Below, in pieces: positions 53,694 to 64,000 of a stretch of 64,000 bases of DNA. The stretch is from Lysobacter_I brunescens (lineage in GTDB: Bacteria; Pseudomonadota; Gammaproteobacteria; Xanthomonadales; Xanthomonadaceae). Both the position numbers and the translations under genes were made by a program. Positions within the stretch are counted from its first letter, which is position 1. Each line of letters opens with the position of its first letter. The notes beneath the pieces were generated by a model. It was not told the DNA's origin. It searched no databases and saw nothing but the letters and a program-made list of their open reading frames with translations. The stretch spans positions 744,001-808,000 of the forward strand of contig NZ_JBHTIF010000001.1 of NCBI RefSeq assembly GCF_042677005.1. The letters are read 5' to 3'.

Positions 53694-55286
53694 TCAGATG
53701 CGCGGCAGGCCGCGCGTGCGGATGTGGTCGATCATCTCACGATGGCCGGGCAATGCTGCCAGCATGCGCGGCACGAGTTCCGCAGTCTGGCGGAACACCG
53801 CTTCGGCGCGTTCGCGACCGGGCGCGGTCGGCGGCGCGACGCGCTGCGCCGACCGGAAGCCCATGCCGTAGAGGATGTAGTGGTAACTGGCCGACGGGAA
53901 GACCTCGTCGGCACGGAACAGGTCGTGCCGCGAAGGCGAACGATGGCGCCACAGCGCGAGCAGTTCGGCCAGCCGCGCCGGCACCGATTCGGGACGGGCA
54001 TGGTCGCGCCAGTAATCGCTGTCGCTGCGCCGGCTCAGCACGTAGTGCAGCTTGAGGAAGTCGATGACGCGCGCCCAGCGATACAGGAAGGCGTCGTTGA
54101 ACTGCCGGGCGACGATGTCCATGGCCGCACGCGACGCCGGCAGCGTGTCGGCGATCATGCCCGCAGCCAGCTCCACCAGCACCAGGGACGAGGCTTCCAG
54201 CGGCTCGATGAAGCCGCTGGACAGGCCCACCGCCACGCAGTTGCGCTGCCAGAACACGCGGCGATAGCCGGGGTCGAACTTCAAGGCCAATGGCGACGGC
54301 ACGTCGGTCGCGCGCGGACCGCCGCTGCGCTCGATGTGCGCGCGCAGTACCGCTTCGGCCTCCGCATCGCTGGCATGCGCACTGGAATAGACGTAGCCGA
54401 CACCGCGTCGCGCGGACAGGCCGATGTCCCAGGTCCAGCCGTGGCGCTGCGCGGTGGAGAGCGTGTGGCAGGCGATCGGCGTCGCGGCGTCCGCATACGG
54501 CACCTGCACCGCCAGCGCGCGATCGTTGAACAGCACCTCGCGGCAATCGACCATGCCGACGCCGAAGTGCTGGCCGATCAGCAGCGCGCGCAGGCCCGTG
54601 CAGTCGATGAACAGGTCGCCGGCGATGTCGCCGTTCTCTCGCGTGCGCACGGCAGCGATGTCGCCGTCCTCGCGGCAGACGACCTCGACCATGTGGTCGG
54701 CGACATGGCGGACACCGAGCGTGTCGACGCAGTGGCGCCGCAGGAACGCGCCGAGCTTCGCGGCATCGAGGTGATAGGCGTAGTTGGCGACGCCGGCGAA
54801 TTCCGGCGTGGAGAACTGCTTGGGCGCACGCCCCGCATCGCAGAGGTGCGGCTGGACACTGGCCAGCGCCGCATAGGCGACGCGGCCCTCGCGCGCCATC
54901 CAGCCCGAGACGAGATCCGCGTCGAGGAAATCCTGCGGCAGGCTGAAGGGATGGTGGTAGGCATCGGCATCCTCGTCCTGCACCCATCGCGCGAACTTCG
55001 AGCCCTGCTTGAACACCGCATCGCACTCGCGCACGAGCTCGGTTTCGCGCACGCCGATGCGGCGCAGGGTGTCGCGCATCGACGGCCAGGTGCCCTCGCC
55101 GACGCCGATGGTCGGCACGTCCGGCGATTCGAGCAGAGTGATGCGCAGGGCATCGGCCTCATCGTCGGGCCCGCCGCGATGCGTCGCCGCGAGCAGGCCT
55201 GCGGTCAGCCAGCCGGCGGAACCGCCGCCGACGATCACGATGTGCCGGACCGGTGTCTCCATGCCGCTGCTCGGGTTCGGGTTCAT
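53694..55286 (-). CDS. Divergent flavin-halogenase-like protein (Hal3)
   Basis: 530 residues from the ATG at 55286; ATGs at 55292 and 55262 are also possible and none has a clear Shine-Dalgarno. FAD motif GGGSAGW (20-26) and Lys93 in VFKQGSKFARW are present, but the WxWxIP motif is WTWDIG (284-289), with Gly for Pro. The family's Glu is in FIEPLEASS. It is less like Hal1 and Hal2 than they are to each other. It lies 112 bp downstream of the receptor gene and starts the modification-type cluster. Confidence 0.86.
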   Translation of the reverse strand: MNPNPSSGMETPVRHIVIVGGGSAGWLTAGLLAATHRGGPDDEADALRITLLESPDVPTIGVGEGTWPSMRDTLRRIGVRETELVRECDAVFKQGSKFARWVQDEDADAYHHPFSLPQDFLDADLVSGWMAREGRVAYAALASVQPHLCDAGRAPKQFSTPEFAGVANYAYHLDAAKLGAFLRRHCVDTLGVRHVADHMVEVVCREDGDIAAVRTRENGDIAGDLFIDCTGLRALLIGQHFGVGMVDCREVLFNDRALAVQVPYADAATPIACHTLSTAQRHGWTWDIGLSARRGVGYVYSSAHASDAEAEAVLRAHIERSGGPRATDVPSPLALKFDPGYRRVFWQRNCVAVGLSSGFIEPLEASSLVLVELAAGMIADTLPASRAAMDIVARQFNDAFLYRWARVIDFLKLHYVLSRRSDSDYWRDHARPESVPARLAELLALWRHRSPSRHDLFRADEVFPSASYHYILYGMGFRSAQRVAPPTAPGRERAEAVFRQTAELVPRMLAALPGHREMIDHIRTRGLPRI

Positions 55287-55398
55287 GTGCATGCCACGAC
55301 TGCGTCGCACGCATTGTCGCGCGATACGGCCGCCGCAGGCGGCCCGGCGCATCGCGCGCCGGGCCGTCGACGAGGTTCGGCCGACGATTCGCCGGTGA

Positions 55399-58300
55399 TC
55401 AGCGGAACGTGTAGCGCAGGCCCATCATGAACCGCGGACCGGTCTGGGTGGCGTACAGCAGCTGGTTGTAGTGGCGACCGTGCACGCGCTGGGTCTTGCC
55501 CATCGCATTGATCACTTCGAACGACATCGACAACTGGTCGTTGAAGCGATAACCCGCGCTGAAGTCCAGCTGGCCGTAGGCTTCCACGTACACCGGATTC
55601 GGCAGGCCCGTGCCGTCGAAGCGACCGGCCAGGAACTTGTCGCGCCAGTTGTACGCACCGCGCAGCTGCAGCGGGCCGCGCTCGTAGAACGCCACCAGGT
55701 TCGCCGAATCGCTCAGGCCTTCCAGCGCGAACTGCTCGCCCAGGTTGTAGTTGTCGTAGGTCAGGCCGGAGTCGACGATGGTGTAGTTCGCGGACAGGCC
55801 GAAGCCGTTCGCGAAGATGTGCTGGGCATTCAATTCCCAGCCGTCGAGCGAGGCCGAACGCTGGTTCGCCGGGGTGGTCACGCGGAAGTTCGCGATCGGG
55901 TCGCCCGGCTGGCCGGTGATCGTGCCCGTGGCGTTGCCGTTGCTGTCGAAACCGGTGCGCACCACGCCGGGCGAACCGTTGAGGTTGTTGAGGATGTAGT
56001 TGCGGATGCAGACCACATCGGCGGTGGCGCAGCCATTGGCGAGGGCTTGGTTCCAGTAGGCACCGCCGACCGGCGTGTTCAGCCCGGCCGAGGTGTCGTT
56101 GAACGTGGTCACGCCGACGTAGTTGTCGATGTTCTTGCGGAAGTAGCCGATCGACAGGTAGCTCGACTCGCCGTAGTACCACTCCAGCGACACGTCGAAG
56201 TTGTCGGACAGCAGCGGCTCCAGGCCGGGATTGCCCTGCGCGCCCGAACCGCCATCCACGCGCAGCAGTTCGTTGAACGTGCGTCCGCCCTGGATGTCGC
56301 CCCAGCCGGGCCGGCCGATGCTCTGGCCGTAGCTGGCGCGCAGCAGCAGGTCGTCGCGGAGGTCCAGGCGCAGGTCGAGGTTCGGCAGGAAATAGCGGTA
56401 GTCGCCCTTGAGCGTGCTGAAGCCGGAGCCGGCACGCACGAGGTTCAGCTCGTTCGCCGAGCCCCAGACGATGCCCGAGTAGGTCGGCACCAGCGCCTGC
56501 GATTCGACCTCGGTACGCTCGTAGCGCACGCCGGCGGCCACCTGCAGCGGCATCGCCCAGTCGAAGGTCGTGCTGTATTGCACGTAGGCGCTCTGCGACT
56601 TCTCGGACACGCGACGGTCGGTGGTGAACACGTCCGAGCGACGGTACAGCGCATCGTCGCCGGCGGCGATGCCGGCGAGTCGGCGCATCGTCTCGAAATC
56701 GAAGGTGAAGAACTGGTTGAACATCGCCGGATTGCGGCTGCCGCTGAAATCGCCGAAGTACTGGCGCAGCGAATCCGGGATCCACAGGTCGTCGGGGTAG
56801 TTCTGCGGGCCGGTGCCGCCCCAGGTGTCGCGCTGCACGTTGGAGAACGCGGTGCGGTTGTCGACTTCGGTGAGCGAGACGCCGAAATCAAGTTGCGAGG
56901 CTTCGCCGAACTGCCAGTCGCCGCGCAGCTGGCCCTGTTCGACGTCCGAGCGCATGTAGCTGTTGCGGAACGACGAGCCGGTGACCTCCATCCGCGAGGG
57001 ATCGATGCTGGTCATGCCGGCCGGCAGGGTCACGCTCAGCACCGGGAACGGACGACTGAAATCGACCGTGGTCGTGCCGCGGAAGAAGCCGGCGGCGCCG
57101 AGCACGCTGTTGCTGCCGTACGGGCTGTCCGCGCCGGATTCCGCGCTGGAGTTGTGGTAGTCGAACTCCAGGCCGAGGGTGTCGGTCACCGCCCAGTCGA
57201 CGTTGAAGCCCAGCGACCTGTTCTCGTTCTTCGTGGCGTACTTGGCGGCGCCCATCGCCAGGTCGCTGGTCGCCGGCACGATGATTTCCGAATACACCAG
57301 CGGCGCGGCAACCGGACCGTTGGTCCACGAACTCACCGACGGACCGAAGTTGAACCACACCGACAGCTCGTTGCGCTGCTGCTGGATGCGATTTTCGGAA
57401 TAGGTGTAGTCGAGTGTCGTGGTGATGCGGTCGGTCGGCGCCCACTGCAGCGTCAGCTGGCCGTTGGTGCGCTGGCGCTGCACGGCGTTGACGCTGTAGC
57501 CGAAGTTCTGCGGCACCGAGTAGATGTCGTTCGGCCCCGGACGATTGGTGATGTTCTCGGAGCCGGGCGTGCCCGGCTGCGGGATCGTGCCCCAGTTGTT
57601 CTCGTCGCCGCGGAACGGCCGCCAGCCGTTGGCCACCGATGCCTGGTTGTAGCCGAGGTCGCGCTCCTGGTAGCTCGCGGTCAGCGCCACGCCGAACTTG
57701 CCGTCGGCGAAGGTGTTGCTGAAGATGCCCGAGACTTCCGGGGTGACGTCGTCGCCCTGGATATGGCTCGGCAGGTGGTCGTTCGACGTGTCGTTGACCG
57801 CCTTGATGCCGACGTTCGCGTGCAGGCCCGGATTGGCCAGCGGACGCGCGGTCTTGATGTTGATCGTCGCGCCGATGCCGCCGGCCGGCGTCGCCGCGCG
57901 GCTGGTCTTGAACACTTCGATGCCGGAGATCGCCTCGGAGGCGAGGTTGGCGAAATCGAAGGCGCGCGAGTTGGACGCGCCGGTCTCGGCGATGCTCGAC
58001 GCGGGCATCTGCCGGCCGTTGAGCAGCACCATGTTGAAGTCGGGGCCGACGCCGCGCACGGTCACGCGGGAGCCCTCGCCGATCGATCGATCGATCGACA
58101 CGCCGGAGATGCGCTGCAGCGATTCGGCGAGGTTGGTGTCCGGGAACTTGCCGATCTCCTCGGCGGAAATCCCGTCGACCACGCCCTGGCCGTTGCGCTT
58201 GACGTTCATCGCCGACTGCAGGCTGCCGCGGATGCCGCGGACTTCGATCACGTCCAGGTCGTTCGCGTCGTCCTGGCGCGCGGACTGCGCGGGCGCATCC

Positions 58301-58413
58301 GGATCGGTGGACGCATCCTGCGGCGCGGTCTGCGCGGCGACGGTCTGCGACATCACCAGAAGCAGTGCGGTCGCCAGCAGCGTCCGCCTGGGTGTGGTCT
58401 GCAACTGTTTCAT
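55399..58413 (-). CDS. TonB-dependent receptor heading the halogenase/SapC/JmjC operon
   Basis: 1004 residues from the ATG at 58413, with GGGAGGGA upstream. Signal peptide ends near SQTVAAQ (about 28); plug domain has DVIEVRGIRGSLQSAMNVKR and EEIGKFPDTNLAESLQRISGV; the barrel ends MGLRYTFR. It belongs to the carbohydrate-locus receptors. The neighbours GH3 and GH64 and the shared operator point to beta-glucan oligosaccharides as ligand; the halogenase cluster behind it is the alternative clue, toward an aromatic or modified ligand. Confidence 0.92.
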   Translation of the reverse strand: MKQLQTTPRRTLLATALLLVMSQTVAAQTAPQDASTDPDAPAQSARQDDANDLDVIEVRGIRGSLQSAMNVKRNGQGVVDGISAEEIGKFPDTNLAESLQRISGVSIDRSIGEGSRVTVRGVGPDFNMVLLNGRQMPASSIAETGASNSRAFDFANLASEAISGIEVFKTSRAATPAGGIGATINIKTARPLANPGLHANVGIKAVNDTSNDHLPSHIQGDDVTPEVSGIFSNTFADGKFGVALTASYQERDLGYNQASVANGWRPFRGDENNWGTIPQPGTPGSENITNRPGPNDIYSVPQNFGYSVNAVQRQRTNGQLTLQWAPTDRITTTLDYTYSENRIQQQRNELSVWFNFGPSVSSWTNGPVAAPLVYSEIIVPATSDLAMGAAKYATKNENRSLGFNVDWAVTDTLGLEFDYHNSSAESGADSPYGSNSVLGAAGFFRGTTTVDFSRPFPVLSVTLPAGMTSIDPSRMEVTGSSFRNSYMRSDVEQGQLRGDWQFGEASQLDFGVSLTEVDNRTAFSNVQRDTWGGTGPQNYPDDLWIPDSLRQYFGDFSGSRNPAMFNQFFTFDFETMRRLAGIAAGDDALYRRSDVFTTDRRVSEKSQSAYVQYSTTFDWAMPLQVAAGVRYERTEVESQALVPTYSGIVWGSANELNLVRAGSGFSTLKGDYRYFLPNLDLRLDLRDDLLLRASYGQSIGRPGWGDIQGGRTFNELLRVDGGSGAQGNPGLEPLLSDNFDVSLEWYYGESSYLSIGYFRKNIDNYVGVTTFNDTSAGLNTPVGGAYWNQALANGCATADVVCIRNYILNNLNGSPGVVRTGFDSNGNATGTITGQPGDPIANFRVTTPANQRSASLDGWELNAQHIFANGFGLSANYTIVDSGLTYDNYNLGEQFALEGLSDSANLVAFYERGPLQLRGAYNWRDKFLAGRFDGTGLPNPVYVEAYGQLDFSAGYRFNDQLSMSFEVINAMGKTQRVHGRHYNQLLYATQTGPRFMMGLRYTFR

Positions 58414-58805
58414 CACTCGTCCCTCCCCGGGATCTGCATGTCGTTGTTCTGGTCTTCCGTGCGACGACGTTCCCGAACGCGCCCTGTGCCGCCTGCCGGC
58501 GCCGCCGCATCGGCGCGACGGGCACATCGCCCATCATCGCCAGCGCATTGGAAGTCAGATTGACAGCGTTGTCAAATTGGAGTCGACAATGCGTATAAAA
58601 TCCAGATGAAATTCAATTGAATCAATGATTTGATGTTGTTGCGGCGCACAATAAAACGGTGCACAACTTCGGACAGGCCCTGCGCCGGGCATGCGCTCAG
58701 GCATGTTCCGGGCGCGAGCAATCAGCAGCGCATGGGCGGCGCGCGGCGACAGGCCGGCTTCGGAAACGGGCCAGGAGTAAGGCCCGGGAAACCGTGCGTC
58801 TCGAT
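58414..58805 (-). promoter_or_regulatory. Control region of the receptor operon
   Basis: 392 bp without a gene. On the minus strand a -10-like TATACG is at 58597-58592 inside an AT-rich stretch (about 58590-58655) that contains the perfect palindrome ATTCAATTGAAT (58611-58622). The operator at 58560 would lie about 17 bases downstream of this -10, where a repressor blocks initiation. The part nearest the LacI gene shows nothing I can name. Confidence 0.45.
58560..58575. promoter_or_regulatory. LacI-type operator TTGACAGCGTTGTCAA
   Basis: A 16-bp dyad with one mismatched pair, intermediate between the nag operator and the TGACAGCGCTGTCA sites. It is 147 bp upstream of the TonB receptor start. 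Confidence 0.75.
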
Positions 58806-59819
58806 TCAGCGCGGCGTCGGCGCAGGGCCGGTGGATCGTCGCAGCTGCAGCGCGTAGGGCACGCTGATCGTGGCGCCGCTGCCGGGGTTGCGGATCTCGG
58901 TCAGCAGCTCGAGCGCCGCCAGCCGCCCCATCTCCCGCGTGGGCTGGCGCACGGTGGTCAACGAGGGATGGATCTGCCGCGCGATCGGCGTGTCGTCGAA
59001 GCCGCAGACCGAGATGTCGCCGGGCACCGACAGGCCGCGTTCGCTGATCGCGCAGATCGCGCCGGCGGCCATGTCGTCGTTCGCCGCGAAGATCGCGGTC
59101 GGCGGCGCGTCCATCGCCAGCAGGTGCAGCGCGGCGGCATAACCGGAGTCGTAGGAGAACTCGCCGTCGACCACCAGCGCCGGATCGTAGGGAATGTCCG
59201 CGCGCGCCAGCGCATCGCGGTAGCCGTCGAGGCGCCAGCCGCTCGCGCCATGCGCGGGATGGCCCTTGATGTGCGCGATGCGGCGATGGCCCAGCGAGAC
59301 CAGGTGCGCCATCACCGCGCAGACCGCGCCGTGTTCGTCGACGACGACACCGATCGTGCGGTTTTCCTCTTTCGCCGAGACGCTGGCGTAGGGAATCTGC
59401 AGGTCGCGCAGGCGCGCGACCACGGCCGGGTCGTCGGTGATCGGCGGGGTCAGCACCAGGCCGTCGACCTGCAGCTGCACGCTCAGCGCTTCGATCTCGG
59501 CGGCGGCATCGCGGCCCTGGTGATCCATCGGCACCAGCATCAGGTGGTAGTGCTGCGACTTGCAGGCGTCGAGCACGCCCATCTGCACTTCCATCAGGTA
59601 ATTGTTCGAGGGGTTGTCGAACAGCATCGCCACCAGGTACGAACGGCGACCGGCGAGCACGCGCGCGGACGGCAGCGGCCGGTAGTTCAGCGTGTCCACC
59701 GCGGTCTGCACGCGCTGACGGGTGCGTTCGGACACGTTAGGCTCGTGGTTGAGCACGCGCGACACGGTCTTCATCGACACGCCGGCGACCTTCGCCACAT
59801 CCTCGATCCGGACTCGCAT
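58806..59819 (-). CDS. LacI-family regulator of the beta-glucan block
   Basis: 337 residues. DNA-binding helix RIEDVAKVAGVSMKTVSRVL, then a sugar-sensor domain (VAMLFDNPSNNYLMEVQMG onward) ending with the usual DISVCGFDDTPIARQIHPSLTTV. SalR/CelR-like in general pattern. Operators of its likely type lie on both sides of it, at 58560 (receptor operon) and 59996 (GH3), and at 48464 (permease). The effector is probably glucose, cellobiose or a beta-1,3-oligosaccharide (inference). Confidence 0.88.
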   Translation of the reverse strand: MRVRIEDVAKVAGVSMKTVSRVLNHEPNVSERTRQRVQTAVDTLNYRPLPSARVLAGRRSYLVAMLFDNPSNNYLMEVQMGVLDACKSQHYHLMLVPMDHQGRDAAAEIEALSVQLQVDGLVLTPPITDDPAVVARLRDLQIPYASVSAKEENRTIGVVVDEHGAVCAVMAHLVSLGHRRIAHIKGHPAHGASGWRLDGYRDALARADIPYDPALVVDGEFSYDSGYAAALHLLAMDAPPTAIFAANDDMAAGAICAISERGLSVPGDISVCGFDDTPIARQIHPSLTTVRQPTREMGRLAALELLTEIRNPGSGATISVPYALQLRRSTGPAPTPR

Positions 59820-59995
59820 GGACTGGGCCTACTCTCTCGTGGTCATTGCGGGATGCAATTGCGGGGCAATACTGCCAGAGCCGCCCGGCGCTTCCCATCG
59901 GCCGAACCGGCAATGCGCCCGGCGACCTGCAGCAACGGAACGATGCTGCCCTGCAACAAGAACTGCCGCGCGACGCGGTGTATTCTGCGCTCGGC

Positions 59996-60009
59996 TGACA
60001 GCGCTGTCA
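59996..60009. promoter_or_regulatory. LacI-type operator TGACAGCGCTGTCA in front of GH3
   Basis: A perfect 14-bp palindrome, identical to 48464-48477. A -10-like TATTCT is at 59981-59986, which would place the operator over about +4 to +17, a repressing position. It also lies 177 bp from the divergent LacI start. Confidence 0.8.
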
Positions 60010-60094
60010 CCTATCCGTGCGGCGCGATGTCGGCATCGACCCACGGCCCGTCGCCAGGACGACGGGCCCTGCCTTCGCGAGGATTGCATTGCCC

Positions 60095-62689
<2,595 letters not shown>

Positions 62690-62711
62690 CGACGATGCGA
62701 CCGAACGAAAG

Positions 62712-62736
62712 AAGGGGCGTGCCATGCACGCCCCTT
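62712..62736. terminator. Bidirectional terminator between GH3 and GH64
   Basis: AAGGGGCGTGC and GCACGCCCCTT form an 11-bp perfect stem with loop CAT. On the minus strand TTCTTTCGTT follows; on the plus strand CCTGTTT, a weaker tract. The two genes are convergent, 84 bp apart. Confidence 0.75.
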
Positions 62737-62773
62737 CCTGTTTCACCGCCGTTGCGCCAGCGGATGCCGATGA

Positions 62774-64000
62774 TCACCAGCCGATGCTGTAGGTCACCGT
62801 AGTCGGCGCACTGGTGTGCAGCGACGGACTGTGATCGCCCACGTCGTCGTACGAGAAGCCGTAGGCGAGATAGTCGTAGGCGATGTCGCTGTCGTGCCAG
62901 AACTTCGCATACCAGTTCGCCAGCGATCCCGCCGGATAGAACGCATTGCGGTTGTACCAGTTGGCCGGACTCTCGATCACGTGGCGGTTCAGCGCCGCGG
63001 CAACCTGCGCCTGGATCTGCAGCTGCGTGCCGATGTGCTGCGGCGCCGCGTTGCGCGCATCGTTGAGCAGGCCGTTGCCGAGGAACACCATCTGCGTGTC
63101 CGGCTTGCCGTTGATGTAGAAGACGCCGTTCTCGTTGCCGCCGGTGAAGCGGAAGGTATCGCCGGTGATGCGGCCGCGGAACGTGCCGAGGTTCGGCAGC
63201 GTGAACACCAGGTCTTCGTTGCGGTAGCGCGCCCACACCTGGTCGATGTACGGCTGCAGGTAGCCGGCGTTCGGCTTGCCGCTGCCGAAGTTCGCATGCG
63301 CCGGCGCGATCACCCGGTACGGCGTGTACGGCGCCTGGCCGAGCGGCTTGAACGGCGTCGGCACGCGCGCGACGAAGCGCGAGATCACGTCGTCGCGGGT
63401 CAGCGTGTCGATGCGCTCGCCGACGGTGCGATCATAGCCGTTGAGGCCCTGCACGCGCAGGCGCAGCGGGAAGCCGAAGTGATCGACGCGCGTGGTGTTG
63501 ACGTAGATGCCCGGGTTGCCCATCGATTTCGGCAGGATCGCCATTTCGCCGAAGTCGAAGTACACGTCGAGGTTCGGATCGGTCGGGTTCTCGATGTTGG
63601 CGCCGGCATAGCCGATGTTGCCGTTGCCGTCGCGCACGACCTTGATGTACATCGGGCTGCCCACCGACAGCAGGATGCGCGCGGAGTTGATCGGCGCGAT
63701 GGTGACCTGCGGCAGGTCGGACACGCGGTGGAAGTAGTTGCTGTAGCGCTCGCCGTTCTTCACCAGCGCACCATTGTCGGCATCCGACATCGGAACCTGC
63801 TGGCCGGCGGCGTTGATCCACACGAACTGCCCGGTCTGCCAGCTCTTGCCGATGATCGCGTAGTACACCTGCGCGTTGGTCCAGCGGCCGCGCGTCAGGT
63901 TCTGCACGACGAAGGTGGTGCGCTCGTTCCAGGTCCCGCCGGTGACCGGCACGACCTTGAACGACGACACCGCATCGTTGAAACCCTGCGCGCCGAGGTC
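62774..64000 (-). CDS. GH64 beta-1,3-glucanase with upstream betagamma-crystallin-like segment, N-terminus outside window
   Basis: 408 codons are in the window and the frame is still open at the edge, so the N-terminus is missing. From about codon 20 the sequence is GH64 (laminaripentaose-producing type): VVQNLTRGRWTNAQVYYAIIG, YFDFGEMAIL and NTTRVDHFGFPLRLRVQG, ending with NWYAKFWHDSDIAYDYLAYG. The Asp of RVDHFGFP and a Glu in YFDFGE are the probable catalytic acids. The codons nearest the edge read QGFNDAVSSFKVV, the end of a betagamma-crystallin motif, so a crystallin-like binding domain precedes the enzyme. Lysobacter species secrete such enzymes against fungal beta-1,3-glucan. Confidence 0.87.
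   Translation of the reverse strand, partial: DLGAQGFNDAVSSFKVVPVTGGTWNERTTFVVQNLTRGRWTNAQVYYAIIGKSWQTGQFVWINAAGQQVPMSDADNGALVKNGERYSNYFHRVSDLPQVTIAPINSARILLSVGSPMYIKVVRDGNGNIGYAGANIENPTDPNLDVYFDFGEMAILPKSMGNPGIYVNTTRVDHFGFPLRLRVQGLNGYDRTVGERIDTLTRDDVISRFVARVPTPFKPLGQAPYTPYRVIAPAHANFGSGKPNAGYLQPYIDQVWARYRNEDLVFTLPNLGTFRGRITGDTFRFTGGNENGVFYINGKPDTQMVFLGNGLLNDARNAAPQHIGTQLQIQAQVAAALNRHVIESPANWYNRNAFYPAGSLANWYAKFWHDSDIAYDYLAYGFSYDDVGDHSPSLHTSAPTTVTYSIGW

Overview
The window is chromosomal DNA of a high-GC gammaproteobacterium of the Xanthomonadaceae/Lysobacteraceae type (Lysobacter-like, genus not certain). The signs are the trxA-rho/rhlB neighbourhood, TonB-dependent receptors sitting in sugar-utilization loci, LacI regulators with CG-centred operators, a complete Entner-Doudoroff set, tryptophan-halogenase-like genes next to TonB receptors, a GH64 beta-1,3-glucanase, and xanthomonad-style palindromic repeats. 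I saw no tRNA, rRNA, CRISPR array, insertion sequence or phage gene.

Layout. 0-12.4 kb is mostly housekeeping: a partial ferritin-like (VioB-type) gene, an M48 membrane metallopeptidase, a ketopantoate-reductase-like protein, rho, trxA, divergent rhlB, a small low-GC unknown gene, ftsE-ftsX, a two-receiver response regulator whose first receiver is degenerate, and ung. 12.5-30.3 kb is a GlcNAc/chitin-to-central-metabolism block: nagP-nagR(LacI)-nagB-nagA-nagX on the minus strand; divergent glk-type sugar kinase, a TonB receptor, a GH20 lipoprotein hexosaminidase, then zwf-pgl-edd-eda on the plus strand. 30.5-46.7 kb is an alpha-glucan locus: TonB receptor, two exported GH13 enzymes, a cytoplasmic GH13 alpha-glucosidase, GH97, an MFS permease, a LacI regulator, a flavin-halogenase-like protein, and a DUF6445 protein that looks like an Fe(II)/2-oxoglutarate oxygenase. 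46.7-64 kb appears to be a beta-glucan locus: esterase, MFS permease, an operon TonB receptor-halogenase-SapC-JmjC/cupin-halogenase, a LacI regulator, an ExoP-like GH3, and the 3' part of a GH64 beta-1,3-glucanase.

How it fits together. Polymers would be cut outside the cell, taken through TonB receptors, trimmed by GH20/GH13/GH97/GH3 enzymes, moved across the inner membrane by three MFS permeases, phosphorylated by the Glk-type kinase and routed through zwf-pgl-edd-eda. Operators visible in the DNA support three regulons: TTGACAACGTTGTCAA (nag block), TGACAGCGCTGTCA and variants (permease, receptor operon and GH3 of the beta-glucan block), and TGCAWWCGTATTCA in three divergent intergenic regions of the alpha-glucan block. 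The least explained part is the recurring pairing of flavin-halogenase-like proteins with Fe(II)/2OG-type oxygenases inside these TonB-receptor loci.

Four convergent gene junctions carry REP-like palindromes of two families; two others carry classical bidirectional terminators. A strong hairpin followed by TTTT lies just after a short ORF in the leader of the 48.8 kb permease and looks like an attenuator.
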